Assembly: GCA_009746045.1 (NCBI GenBank)
Contig: RPFO01000645.1
Span: 1,195,193 to 1,259,192 of the forward strand
Source: Mesostigma viride
Taxonomy: Eukaryota > Streptophyta > Mesostigmatophyceae > Mesostigmatales > Mesostigmataceae
Reading direction: 5' to 3'
DNA: 64,000 nt
In this document: piece after piece, positions 53,756 to 62,549 of the stretch
Position numbering within the stretch: position 1 is the stretch's first letter
Layout: each line of letters opens with the position of its first letter
Translations under genes and position numbers: made by a program
Notes under the pieces: model-generated
Seen by the model: only the letters and a program-made list of their open reading frames with translations
The model's database searches: none
Told to the model about the DNA's origin: nothing

Positions 53756-54625
53756 TTTCCTTGTAAGTACTAACCTAGCCTTCGGAAGGCAAAGAGAACC
53801 GAAGTGTCTCCAGAGCTTCCACCGGTCACCGGTCGTTCACTCCAAACAACGCCCGGATCAGGAGCTTCTAACAACTGTACATTCTTCAGAAGTTGAAATT
53901 CCCTGAAACATAATCATCGCGATTGTCATGCCTGGTTTTACCCCGAAGTCAATTCCGAGGTGAACCTTGGCACGCAGCTGGTGCTGCCATAGCCCGCTGG
54001 TCTGTCCTTCCGACCTGCATGCGTGCTAGATCAGCTCGAGGCTGCTGTCTGCTGTACAGCTCGTTGCCGTCTTGGTAATGCTAGCATTTCTACTGGTGTT
54101 GGTGTTGTTGCTGCTGCAATAAGTGACAAGTAACAACCAACGGTATGTCCTAGCAATCTGTTAGAAGTCATGATTTGGAGTGTTGGCTCGTTTACTAGAA
54201 GAACGTCAAGGGCTCAAGGCACTAAAAGTTTGGGCATTGTGATCATGATGAAGTTGGTGAGTGGTTAGATACTTATTTGATGCGGCTTCAAGGAAGTCAG
54301 CCCAAGGTTGCCAGTTGTCACAATGATGATCCATCTTCCTGGGAAAATTGTTAGCAAACTGGGGTAGGCCGCAGGCAATACCTGATCGAGCCATACCTCG
54401 CATGACGAGCATGAATTTAGCCCGTTGGTAATGTCCACTGTGCATGTTCGCTTGTAATAACCGATAAAAGAGACCTGCTCCTGGTTGATGTTTTTTTCGC
54501 GTCAGCATTGCCCAGATGACTTCTCGAAAGATTTCGGGAAAACCATTTTGAGTAGCCATCGCGGCAGAAGCGAAGTTAGGTTGGAGGGAAACGCAGCATG
54601 ACAGGCTTTGGATTAATTTGCTAAC
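53756..54625. promoter_or_regulatory. UXT: bidirectional promoter region between NEMF and UXT
   Basis: The start codons of NEMF (minus, 53755) and UXT (plus, 54626) lie 870 bp apart, head to head. No TATA box or other motif is confidently recognised. The interval also contains the minus-strand frame at 54206-54559. Confidence 0.5.
54206..54559 (-). CDS. orphan ORF, about 117 aa, between NEMF and UXT
   Basis: From an in-context ATG at about 54559 (GCCGCGATGGC) the frame reads MATQNGFPEIFREV and later RLLQANMHSGHYQRAKFML, ending at a TGA at 54206. No domain is recognised. Composition is less GC-rich than the host exons, and the frame extends upstream past the ATG toward UXT exon 1. It could be a small gene, a first exon, or chance. 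Confidence 0.25.
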   Translation of the reverse strand: MATQNGFPEIFREVIWAMLTRKKHQPGAGLFYRLLQANMHSGHYQRAKFMLVMRGMARSGIACGLPQFANNFPRKMDHHCDNWQPWADFLEAASNKYLTTHQLHHDHNAQTFSALSP

Positions 54626-57600
54626 ATGGACGATGAACTGAAGAAGCAAAAAATTAGGGAATATGAAGAGTTTATTGATAAACGGCTGAAGAAAGATCTT
54701 CAAAAGGCTGAGGATGCTCGGTTGGTCCTTGACGCAATCTCGTTTTCAGTGCTGCAAATCACCTGCCCTTACTTCTTTTCGTCGGCGTCCCTCTATCTTT
54801 GCTAACTAGATAAAGTGGCTTTTTCGATGGGTTTTGTGCAGGAACGCGGTACAAGAACAGCTTACTTCATTGTATCCTTAACAAAAATCCCCATCTTCCC
54901 CGCGCGAAGCTCCTCTCCGCATTCTCCTCTCAGCACCTGCTTCGTATTCCTTCGATTCCTATACTGAGCTTTGCATTTGGCTAGTCAAGAAATTTTGAAA
55001 CCCTTAACGTGTACAGGCACATTCCTTTCTTGAGATATAAATCCTTGACATACTGTTGATATGCCAGCGATGACCTCCGCAAGAACATCGAGTCTCTTCA
55101 AGGTGACGAGAGCTTGCGGCAGGAATTCCGCACGATGGTCAATCTAGGCTCCGACGTTTACGCGGAAGCCAAAGTGTGAGTACCTACTCATACCCTCATC
55201 CAATTTTGTGGGTTTCTTATAGCACTTAGTGCACGTAATTGGTCACCTCTCCTGGCTTTATCTCCACGGACGACACCTGGCAGCATAGCTGCATCTGCCA
55301 CCATCGAGTTCCACAGGTAATGGCCGCTTGAAAGCCCTGCTGCTGTCCTTGTCACCCTACCATGAAAGGATGCCCTGCGATGCGGGTCTTCCTTGGCAAG
55401 TATGCCTGTGGGATGCGCCCAGTGGATGCGCGAAAGCGCAGTGGGCACGGACAAGTACTCAATAGGAGCCCCACACCCTGTGGGGGTACACGCTGGAACG
55501 GGAGGTGGCCCTAGTGAAGCATCATGGGTGCCCGGTGATGGTCTTCACTCGTCAGGGTCTTACATTCTTCATAGTCTTCATCACCTGACTATGCACTCAC
55601 AAGCACCTGAATACCCATCTTCCCCCCCACCCCCCACCCCCCCGCGCCACTTCAATTCCCACGGTCTGCGGCTGCCAGTCCCTTCTGGGTGCCTTACGGC
55701 TGTGCACTTGTGCGCCCGTATGTTCCTTGGTCTAGTGTCCCACTTATATTTCTTCACTAATCTAGTGTACCCAGTGGGACTGTCTACCTCTCTCCTGGTC
55801 TCATCTACCCGGTACCTGACTGTACTGGGGCAAGACTTCAGCAGTGCCAGCTCATCCTTGTGTATGCCCTGTCACTCGTCCACTCCGAAGTCCAGGGAGC
55901 ACGGGTAGCACCTAGGCAGCCATAGGCCATCCGTCCATAGCGTGCAGAAGCATCTCATGCATACGTGCCTGCACCCATATCAGTTAATAGGCCTTACAAT
56001 CCTTGCGCCTCATGTGAGCATCTGCCTGTGGTTACTTGGATGTTATACCCTCGCAAGCTCCAACGCCCTCCCTGACCTCTCATGACCTCAGCTGCCTCAC
56101 CCAAGTCTGCTTGGCGCCTTCCTCTTCTGTCCGTGCGGCTTCTGTCAACACAAGGGTTGCCCGCGCAAGTAGTGATTTGCCCGCGTTGGTGGGCGTGTGC
56201 GCTTCACTTGATCCAATCTGCATGCCCTCCCCCCTCCGCATGCAGTCACATGTCGTTGGCTTTTTTGCATGGTGGGGATGCTAGGATGCATGTATGCTGG
56301 CACCCACCTGCATCCCTGTTGTATCACAGGCCTCTATGTAATACTGAGTTGTATATTATCTGCTCCCATGCATGCATTGTGCAAGCCATCTGCTCTCATG
56401 GCTACCTTGTTCACCTGTACGTCCCTCTGCGTGTGGCCTCCTGTGCCCTTCATCGTGCTGTCGCTGCCACTTGCCGCGTAGCGAGGACACTTCGCACGTG
56501 TACGTGGACGTCGGCCTGGGCTTCTACCTGGGCTTCACCCTGCAGGAGGCGCTCGGCTTCATCGCGAACAAGAAGGCCATGCTGCAGGCGTAAGCACCGA
56601 GCATGGGCACCAGCGCACACACCAGCACATTCTGCCAAACACATACTGATACTGAGCAGTGCTGCCTGTCGTTAATATGCCAGCATGTATGGGATGGCAA
56701 GTAAGCCGCTGCCTTTAGTCATATCGTTCATTATGGACGCCTTTCCTTTTATTTCACCGCCCTCATAGCCTGTATGGGTGAGCTGTTTCTTTACCCTGCC
56801 TGTGCATGCCAGGTTCTCTTAAACCACCTCTGTCTGCGTGCCAGCAACGGACCATCATGGACCATCATGCTCATGTCTTTGCTCGTTGTTGCTTTGACTG
56901 GCTGGCATTGCAATCCTTGGTCCTCACTTCCATCGTTTCTTTTCCTTGTTCCTCGTTCCGGCGCCGCAGGAATGTGGATGCGGAGACGAAACAGATTGCG
57001 CAGATAAAGGCACACATCAAACTGGTGAGGGGACTGGGATGTGAACCGTGGCCTAGAACCCCAGAATCCTAGACTTTTAGGAAGCCTGGAGACCTAGAAA
57101 CCTTGAAACCTAGAAATTTCAAAACTTTGAAAACCTGGAAACCTGGAAGTAAAGAAACTTATAACCCTAGAAACTGAAAAGCTTATCATCCTGGAAATGT
57201 TATGATCTTAAGTCTCTTGAACCCCATATCCCCAGGTTCCTGCATCGGACGTCCCTAGATCCCTAACGGATTACTACTATGTATGGTAACACCATATATG
57301 GTGACACTTGCCCGCACTTCCTTGTTACTCAGCTGCTTTGCTCATGCTACAGCCTCAGTGTCATCTATGCCGTACACAGCACAATCCTGGCCCATATTGC
57401 CTTACCAGCAGCGCAAACTCATCGGTGGAGAGGCTGGGTCCTGACCGTAGTGCGGTTTGAGGCACAAGAATGACAGCACTCTGTAGAACCTGACCAAGAT
57501 TCCTCTCTTTTAGAGGCCAGGCGTCATAGTGGGTCCCCAATTTCGCTGCACTTGGGTCGTACGATTGAGGGTTGACTGCACACACCGACGATGATGCACC

Positions 57601-57756
57601 ACCAGCTTGCTGTGGGTGTCTCATGACCCATCGCCCTTTCTCTGCGTGCCCCATCTCCCACCTTGGCCGCAGGTGTGCGAGGGCATCTTTGAGCTCATGG
57701 GGCTGCCCGAGAGCGACCGCGTGGTTCGGCGTGCGGGCGGTTTTGGAAGAGAGTAG
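54626..57756 (+). CDS. UXT: UXT-like prefoldin alpha subunit, 6 exons, 159 aa
   Basis: Exons: 54626-54720, 54842-54871 (30 nt), 55068-55175, 56482-56589, 56970-57024, 57673-57756. Phases agree throughout and total 160 codons with the stop, close to human UXT (157 aa). Translation begins MDDELKKQKIREYEEFIDKR and continues LKKDLQKAEDAR/NAVQEQL. The middle has DDLRKNIESLQ and MVNLGSDVYAEAKV. The core is HVYVDVGLGFYLGFTLQEAL, the conserved beta-hairpin of the alpha-prefoldin fold, followed by a C-terminal helix with KQIAQIKAHIKL and CEGIFELMGL. UXT works in the URI/R2TP prefoldin-like complex in assembly of polymerases and other machines. The exon-1 donor (CG|GTTGGT) is weak but is the one that keeps frame. 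Confidence 0.88.
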
Positions 57757-57788
57757 AATGAGCGCATAGAATGTTGTGCTCAGAGATG

Positions 57789-57990
57789 TCAAGGAGACAA
57801 CCAGCGCAGGCCAGAAATCGGGAGAATCCGGACCATGGTAGCTCGAGCCTGCCGTTATCTTGTCCGCGTGTTCGAGTCGTTCAGGATGATGAATATGAAT
57901 GGTGATGGAAATGTGTAGCCTTGTGCATTGAAATTATGGCTGGCTTACGTGTAGAGCGACTAGATGACCTAGAAGGTGGGGCCGGAACGG
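57789..57990 (-). repeat. dispersed repeat R, longest reverse copy
   Basis: Nearly identical over about 195 bp to the reverse complement of 23455-23649, starting TCAAGGAGACAACCAGC. It begins about 30 bp after the UXT stop codon, so the UXT 3' UTR may run into it. Confidence 0.88.
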
Positions 57991-58481
57991 ATGTCACTTC
58001 TTTTAGTTGTAAGTGAGACAACTATTCCTGGACGCATGGCGATCGAACCAGTATCGATCGGCTCATCGCCTTTGGTGGTCGAGGGATTCTAGAAGAAAAA
58101 CAGAGAGGGTATGCGGAGCTCAAATCACTTGGCAAGTCGTAGCAAAGTTAGAACCAGAGCTATGGCAGCAGGTTGGGATCTCATGCCCTGGACAATTGAC
58201 CAGTCCTGGACATTCATATAGGTGCAGCCCTAGGAGCATTGCAAAGCTAGTTCATGCCTGGGTAACTTACCTGACGATGCATGCACATGCACAATGGCCA
58301 GCATGCTTGTATCACAGGGAGCGTCTTTCTGTTGAGTGGCTCAGCGCCCTTTACCTTTTAGTTTGCATAGCTGGCATTGGTTCTGGAATGCACAATGTAT
58401 AGATGCATTCATGAATACCGCACAGTATAATATCATGAATGTCGGCCGCCTTCAACATCATGCATGTGGGCATTAAAATTG
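57991..58481. other. no recognisable gene
   Basis: It contains the AAGTGAGACAACTAT...GACGCATGGCGATC block (58012-58050) shared with 34.09 kb. A 129-codon plus frame (58013-58402) has no known motif. Confidence 0.45.
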
Positions 58482-59390
58482 AATTAAATTAAATTAAATT
58501 ATAACATGCCTCCGTGGGGAGGTCATGTAGCACATATTCCATGATGGATGGGGTGGGGGAAGCCGCGTGATCGAACTATCGATCCTAACTCTATCTAGAA
58601 AATCCTAACTACACTACTCATCAAAACGCCTCCGCCGCTTGGGGGGAGGTGGCTTGCCCACAGGGTTGGGCGTGTGCGCCTTGACAATCTTCTTCCACCG
58701 CGTCTTGTCCTGCATGGCAGTCCAAAGACGGGAGAGAGAGTGGATGCGGTGCTCAAACTGGGCTGGGACCACTAGGTCGTCCAGCAACATCTGAACGTAG
58801 CTCGTGACAGGTTTCCCTACCCTTCTGGGAATTAATTAATTAATTAGACTCGTGCTCCCGTTGGGGAGTCACGGAGCATTAACCCCGATGGATGGATGGA
58901 TGGGTGCAAACAGTCCTACCGGTCTAATCTATCTACATCGGCTACATACTACATCTATCTAACAGCATTCTAACTACAACATCTATCTAGGCAGCCGCAC
59001 GCTGCCCTAGGGGAGCTATCTGGCGTGCCTCCCACGGGATTGCACACGCGGGCGCTTCCCCACTGGGGGGGGCTCGTTGTCCTCTATGACCTGGGCCCAC
59101 TTGGCCTTGTCCATCATCTTCTTCCAAATCACGGAGAGGCCTAGGCCCCCCATGTCCTCTACTAGCTGTTCTTTGAAGGTGCGGGCCTTGCGGCGTCTAA
59201 CATCACTGGGCCCAGCCCACGTCAGGAGGTGCCGGCCAGGCTGGGCTGGTCGCAGTCCTGCGGGGGGGGCACGTGAGGTGTCTAGGTCTGGTAATTGGTG
59301 CGAGCTAGGTGCCCTACTATAGCTGCAGGCGTCGTTGCTTTTGGGAATGTCCGCGGGGCCAGGCCAGGTCAGAATGTGCCGCCCTGGCAT
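58482..59390 (-). pseudogene. family-A LINE 3' fragment interrupted by a family-C element
   Basis: 58482-58830 is, on minus, the family-A C-terminus (ending KPPPPKRRRRFDE-like), CCTCCCCACGGAGG hairpin and (ATTTA)n tail. The upstream continuation is at 59347-59390 (GGGCGGCACATTCTGACCTG then GCCTGGCCCC). The two halves are separated by the insertion at 58831-59337. Confidence 0.85.
58831..59337 (-). mobile_element. family-C LINE 3' fragment with 9-bp target-site duplication
   Basis: On minus the fragment encodes an RT C-terminus (GRHLLTWAGPSDVRRRKART, then IWKKMMDKAKWAQVIEDNEP and PPVGKRPR), parallel to family A but distinct. It ends GGAGCACGAG-type sequence after CTCCCCAACGGGAG, plus an AATT tail. 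CTTCTGGGA (58822-58830) and CTTTTGGGA (59338-59346) flank it. Confidence 0.82.
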
Positions 59391-59568
59391 GTGGGCATGC
59401 CTGGCACAAAAGCTAAGTGTGATCGATCGACAAGGCGCATGCCCCATGCGCATGCATGCAGCACGGCCGTATATGTAGACGTTACGATGCTCCGGGAGAA
59501 GCCTAATATTCTCCTGGGCTATCGGGGTTAGCATGCAACCTACATTGCCTATCATCATGGCCGAGCGT

Positions 59569-60229
59569 CCTCACGGTGCTCACGTATGGCGCCGAGGCGT
59601 GGACCCGGCCTCACACCCAAACTGGCAGCTAGGCTAGACGGCACGGTTTACAGGATGCTCCGACAGGTCCTTAACGTAGGTTTTTCCGAGCGTCCGTCAT
59701 CAGAGTCTTTGTATCATGGCATGCCTCGTGTTTCGGACGAGATTAGGCAGCGTAGGATAGCATTTGTAGGACACCTTGCCCGCACCAGCCAGGTCGACAC
59801 CACCCTCGGTCTGGCCGGCCCCCAGCGGCTTGGCCAGCCAGGGCGGCACATTCTGACCTGGCCTGGCCCCGCGGACATTCCCAAAAGGGTAGGGAAACCT
59901 GTCACGAGCTACGTGCAGATGTTGCTGGACGACCTAGTGGTCCCAGCCCAGTTTGAGCACCGCATCCACTCTCTCTCCCGTCTTTGGACTGCCATGCAGG
60001 ACAAGACGCGGTGGAAGAAGATTGTCAAGGCGCACACACCCGACCCTGTGGGCAAGCCACCTCCCCCCAAGCGGAGGAGGCGTTTTGATGAGTAGTGTAG
60101 TTAGGATTTTTCTAGATAGCTTAGAGTTAGGATAGTTCGATCACGCGGCTTCCTCCACCCCATCCATCATGGAATATGTGCTACATGACCTCCCCACGGA
60201 GGCATGTTATAATTTAATTTAATTTTTTA
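59569..60229 (+). pseudogene. 5'-truncated family-A LINE with 12-bp target-site duplication
   Basis: 661 bp carrying an unbroken C-terminal RT frame (59586-60095: LAARLDGTVYRMLRQVLNVG, RRIAFVGHLARTSQVD, ending KRRRRFDE), the CCTCCCCACGGAGG hairpin and an ATTTA tail. ATGGCCGAGCGT flanks it at 59557-59568 and 60230-60241. The RT catalytic core is absent. Confidence 0.92.
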
Positions 60230-60522
60230 ATGGCCGAGCGTACATGCAGTCGATCGTCTTGGATAATCTGGATGACGCGGAGCTAGCTGCATGCTATGTG
60301 CGACTCCAGACCTGGTAGGGTGAGTCTCGTCACTTGCCGATGTCGCCGGTGATCAAAGTATATCCGCGTAGAAAATTAAGTACCTCGTCGGGTACTCCGC
60401 GTGGCATGCCTTCAGTGCATGTTCACACACTTATGATGCATCGATCAGCGGCATGCATGTGCCGGTCGTACGGGGCGCACCCATGCTCGGTTTCATGCCC
60501 GCGGGACCTGCATGGCATGTTT

Positions 60523-62326
60523 CAAAAGTTACGCACGTGACCAGCTATGACGACTACCAAAGCAAAACGAGGGCTGGAAAAGGAGCTGGCACAGCTTCCC
60601 AGCGCCCAGCCCAACCCTCTCGCCCTCGCCATTGTTCAGCCGCCAGGCTTACCCGCCAACCAGCCGTCTGGGCCTGCCAACCCACCGCCAGCAAACCCAT
60701 CGCCCAGCGCCTCGCCCGAGCCCAAGAAACCCTGCCACGACCACAAATGGCGACAGTGGCTACCCGATAACGACCGCCTTTTTTCTTTTCTGCACTGGCT
60801 GCAGCTTACCACAGCAGAATGCGCCGCAATCGTGCGTTACCTAGCACGGGAACGCAAGCTCCATGGGGTCACAGGGCCAATCCCCGACGAGAGGTTCTTT
60901 AACAGGGGGGACCACCGCCTCGCTATCCTGTGCAGCTTCTTCCAGCTACCCCTGGACCAAATCGCCACCAACATCCGCGCCCCAGCCCAGCCTGCGCAGC
61001 CGACAGACACATCGGCTTCCTCCCTCTGCAAGGATGACATCCGAGCAGTGCTGGAGGAGCACGTGACCTGGCCGTTGGCCGAGAAGCTGACCTCGCTGAA
61101 CACGACGCTCAACACGGTGGAAGCCCGGGTCTCCAACGTGGAAACCAAGGTCGTCCACAAGCTACAACCCCAGTTCACGGCGCTACACACCGCGGCGCAG
61201 GCTTCGGAAACGCATGCTGCACTTGTCTCTCGCCTTAACCAGGTGGAGGGCAAGTGTGGCGTGCTCCTGAAGAAGCTTGAGGCCATCACCGCCCACACCG
61301 AGGCCCTGGCCACACAGGTCCCCAAGATAGCGGAGCAGACGGCCACCATTGCATCCCAGCCACCCCGGCAGGATGCTGGCGACCTCCCGCCGCTCTCCTA
61401 CGCGGACCTGCTGCGGTCAGCGACCGCCTCCACCACCGACGCCATCGCCACAAAGCTCCAGGAGCTGGAGGACCACCGCCAAGCCCAGCAACGGGAGGTC
61501 ACCGACCGCGCTCGCCGCGAGTGCCGAGTGGTGCTACGTCGCTTCCCCCAGAAGCCAGGTGAGACGTCAACCTCTCTTGCTGACGAGCTCAAGAACCAGC
61601 TTCTTACCCTCATGGGCCTGGTAGGTGAGGTAGAACTGCGTGGGTGCCACCGCCTTCCCCACTCACGGGACAAGGCGGCTCCCCCACCAGTCCTACTCAC
61701 CTTCCCCTCCCCTGAGGATAAGCAGCGGTTCCTCTCTCGTCGCAAGCGGTTGCACGACCTCACCTGGACGCTGGATGACGACCTCACCCCCGCTCAGCAA
61801 CAGCAGCGACGCGGCCTGTGGCCAGAATACCTCCGCCATAAGCAGGACCCCCAGAAGCCCAAGGTGTACTGGAGGGGCGGGGACCTGATGATCAACCACA
61901 AGATGTGGACGCCCCCAGCGGGCTAGAATAGCAATAGCCCTAGCTTGTAACCAAGGCAGCCATGCCTAGAATGTTGCCTAGCTGTGCCAACACACCTAGT
62001 CACGTGCCGCCAACACACGGTACACAACCAGCCATAGCCTTAGCCTAGTCCTAGTACAGCCATGCTACGCCCTGGCTATGTTCAGATTACTTGCCCACGC
62101 TCCTTGCTATGATATGCTCACATGGGTCTTATTGCACCCACAGTTTGCCGGATCGTTAGCCTGTCCTTTTAGCTAGCCGCGCCCGATTGCAGCTGTGGCA
62201 TGCCTTTGGCATGAAGGAGACTGGGGGTCTCTGCCCTTTCTCCTGTGTGCACACACAGGGATTAAAAGCACTTCGGTGCTCCGTGACTCCCCAACGGGAG
62301 CACGAGTTTAATTAATTAATTAATTA
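60523..62326 (+). mobile_element. ORF1-only half-LINE (non-autonomous) with 11-bp target-site duplication
   Basis: ATGGCATGTTT occurs at 60512-60522 and 62327-62337. Between them are a 24-bp leader, one ORF (60547-61926), about 340 bp of 3' UTR, the hairpin CTCCCCAACGGGAG at about 62288-62301, and an AATT tail. The 3' end is the family-C type found on an RT-bearing fragment at 58.83 kb. No endonuclease or RT is present. Confidence 0.85.
60547..61926 (+). CDS. LINE ORF1 protein (coiled coil + RRM-like), 459 aa
   Basis: An intact frame from ATGACGACTACC to TAG. The N-terminus is Pro/Ala-rich. A conserved block at about 75-130 has WLPDNDRLFSFLHWLQL and HRLAILCSFFQLPL, shared with the degenerate ORF1 copies. 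Residues about 170-320 are heptad-rich (VEARVSNVETKV, LVSRLNQVEGKCGVLLKKLE). Residues about 322-400 look like the L1 ORF1p RRM (RRECRVVLRRFP, ADELKNQLLTLMG, PPPVLLTFPSPEDKQRFL), and WTLDDDLTPAQQQQR begins the C-terminal part. Such proteins bind the element RNA and form RNP particles. No CCHC knuckle is seen. The frame has no breaks, unlike every other ORF1 here. Confidence 0.88.
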   Translation: MTTTKAKRGLEKELAQLPSAQPNPLALAIVQPPGLPANQPSGPANPPPANPSPSASPEPKKPCHDHKWRQWLPDNDRLFSFLHWLQLTTAECAAIVRYLARERKLHGVTGPIPDERFFNRGDHRLAILCSFFQLPLDQIATNIRAPAQPAQPTDTSASSLCKDDIRAVLEEHVTWPLAEKLTSLNTTLNTVEARVSNVETKVVHKLQPQFTALHTAAQASETHAALVSRLNQVEGKCGVLLKKLEAITAHTEALATQVPKIAEQTATIASQPPRQDAGDLPPLSYADLLRSATASTTDAIATKLQELEDHRQAQQREVTDRARRECRVVLRRFPQKPGETSTSLADELKNQLLTLMGLVGEVELRGCHRLPHSRDKAAPPPVLLTFPSPEDKQRFLSRRKRLHDLTWTLDDDLTPAQQQQRRGLWPEYLRHKQDPQKPKVYWRGGDLMINHKMWTPPAG

Positions 62327-62337
62327 ATGGCATGTTT

Positions 62338-62549
62338 ATGCACGTGATTGATCTATTTATAGCTTGAGAGGTCTTTGTGGTCATTAATATTAATGAGCTT
62401 GCATCATGCATTTGAGCAAATTAAAGTGCATTGCATGCAAGTGATCCACAGGCATGTGGCATCCAACAGCTTAAATAATAACACAGCTCCTTACTGCTGA
62501 AACTGAAACCTGAATGGACAACTTTGGATGCACTACAACACAGATCCGC
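62338..62549. other. 3' flank of the GT8-like gene
   Basis: AT-rich non-coding DNA between the half-LINE duplication and the glycosyltransferase stop codon. It probably includes that gene's 3' UTR. No motif is recognised. Confidence 0.5.
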
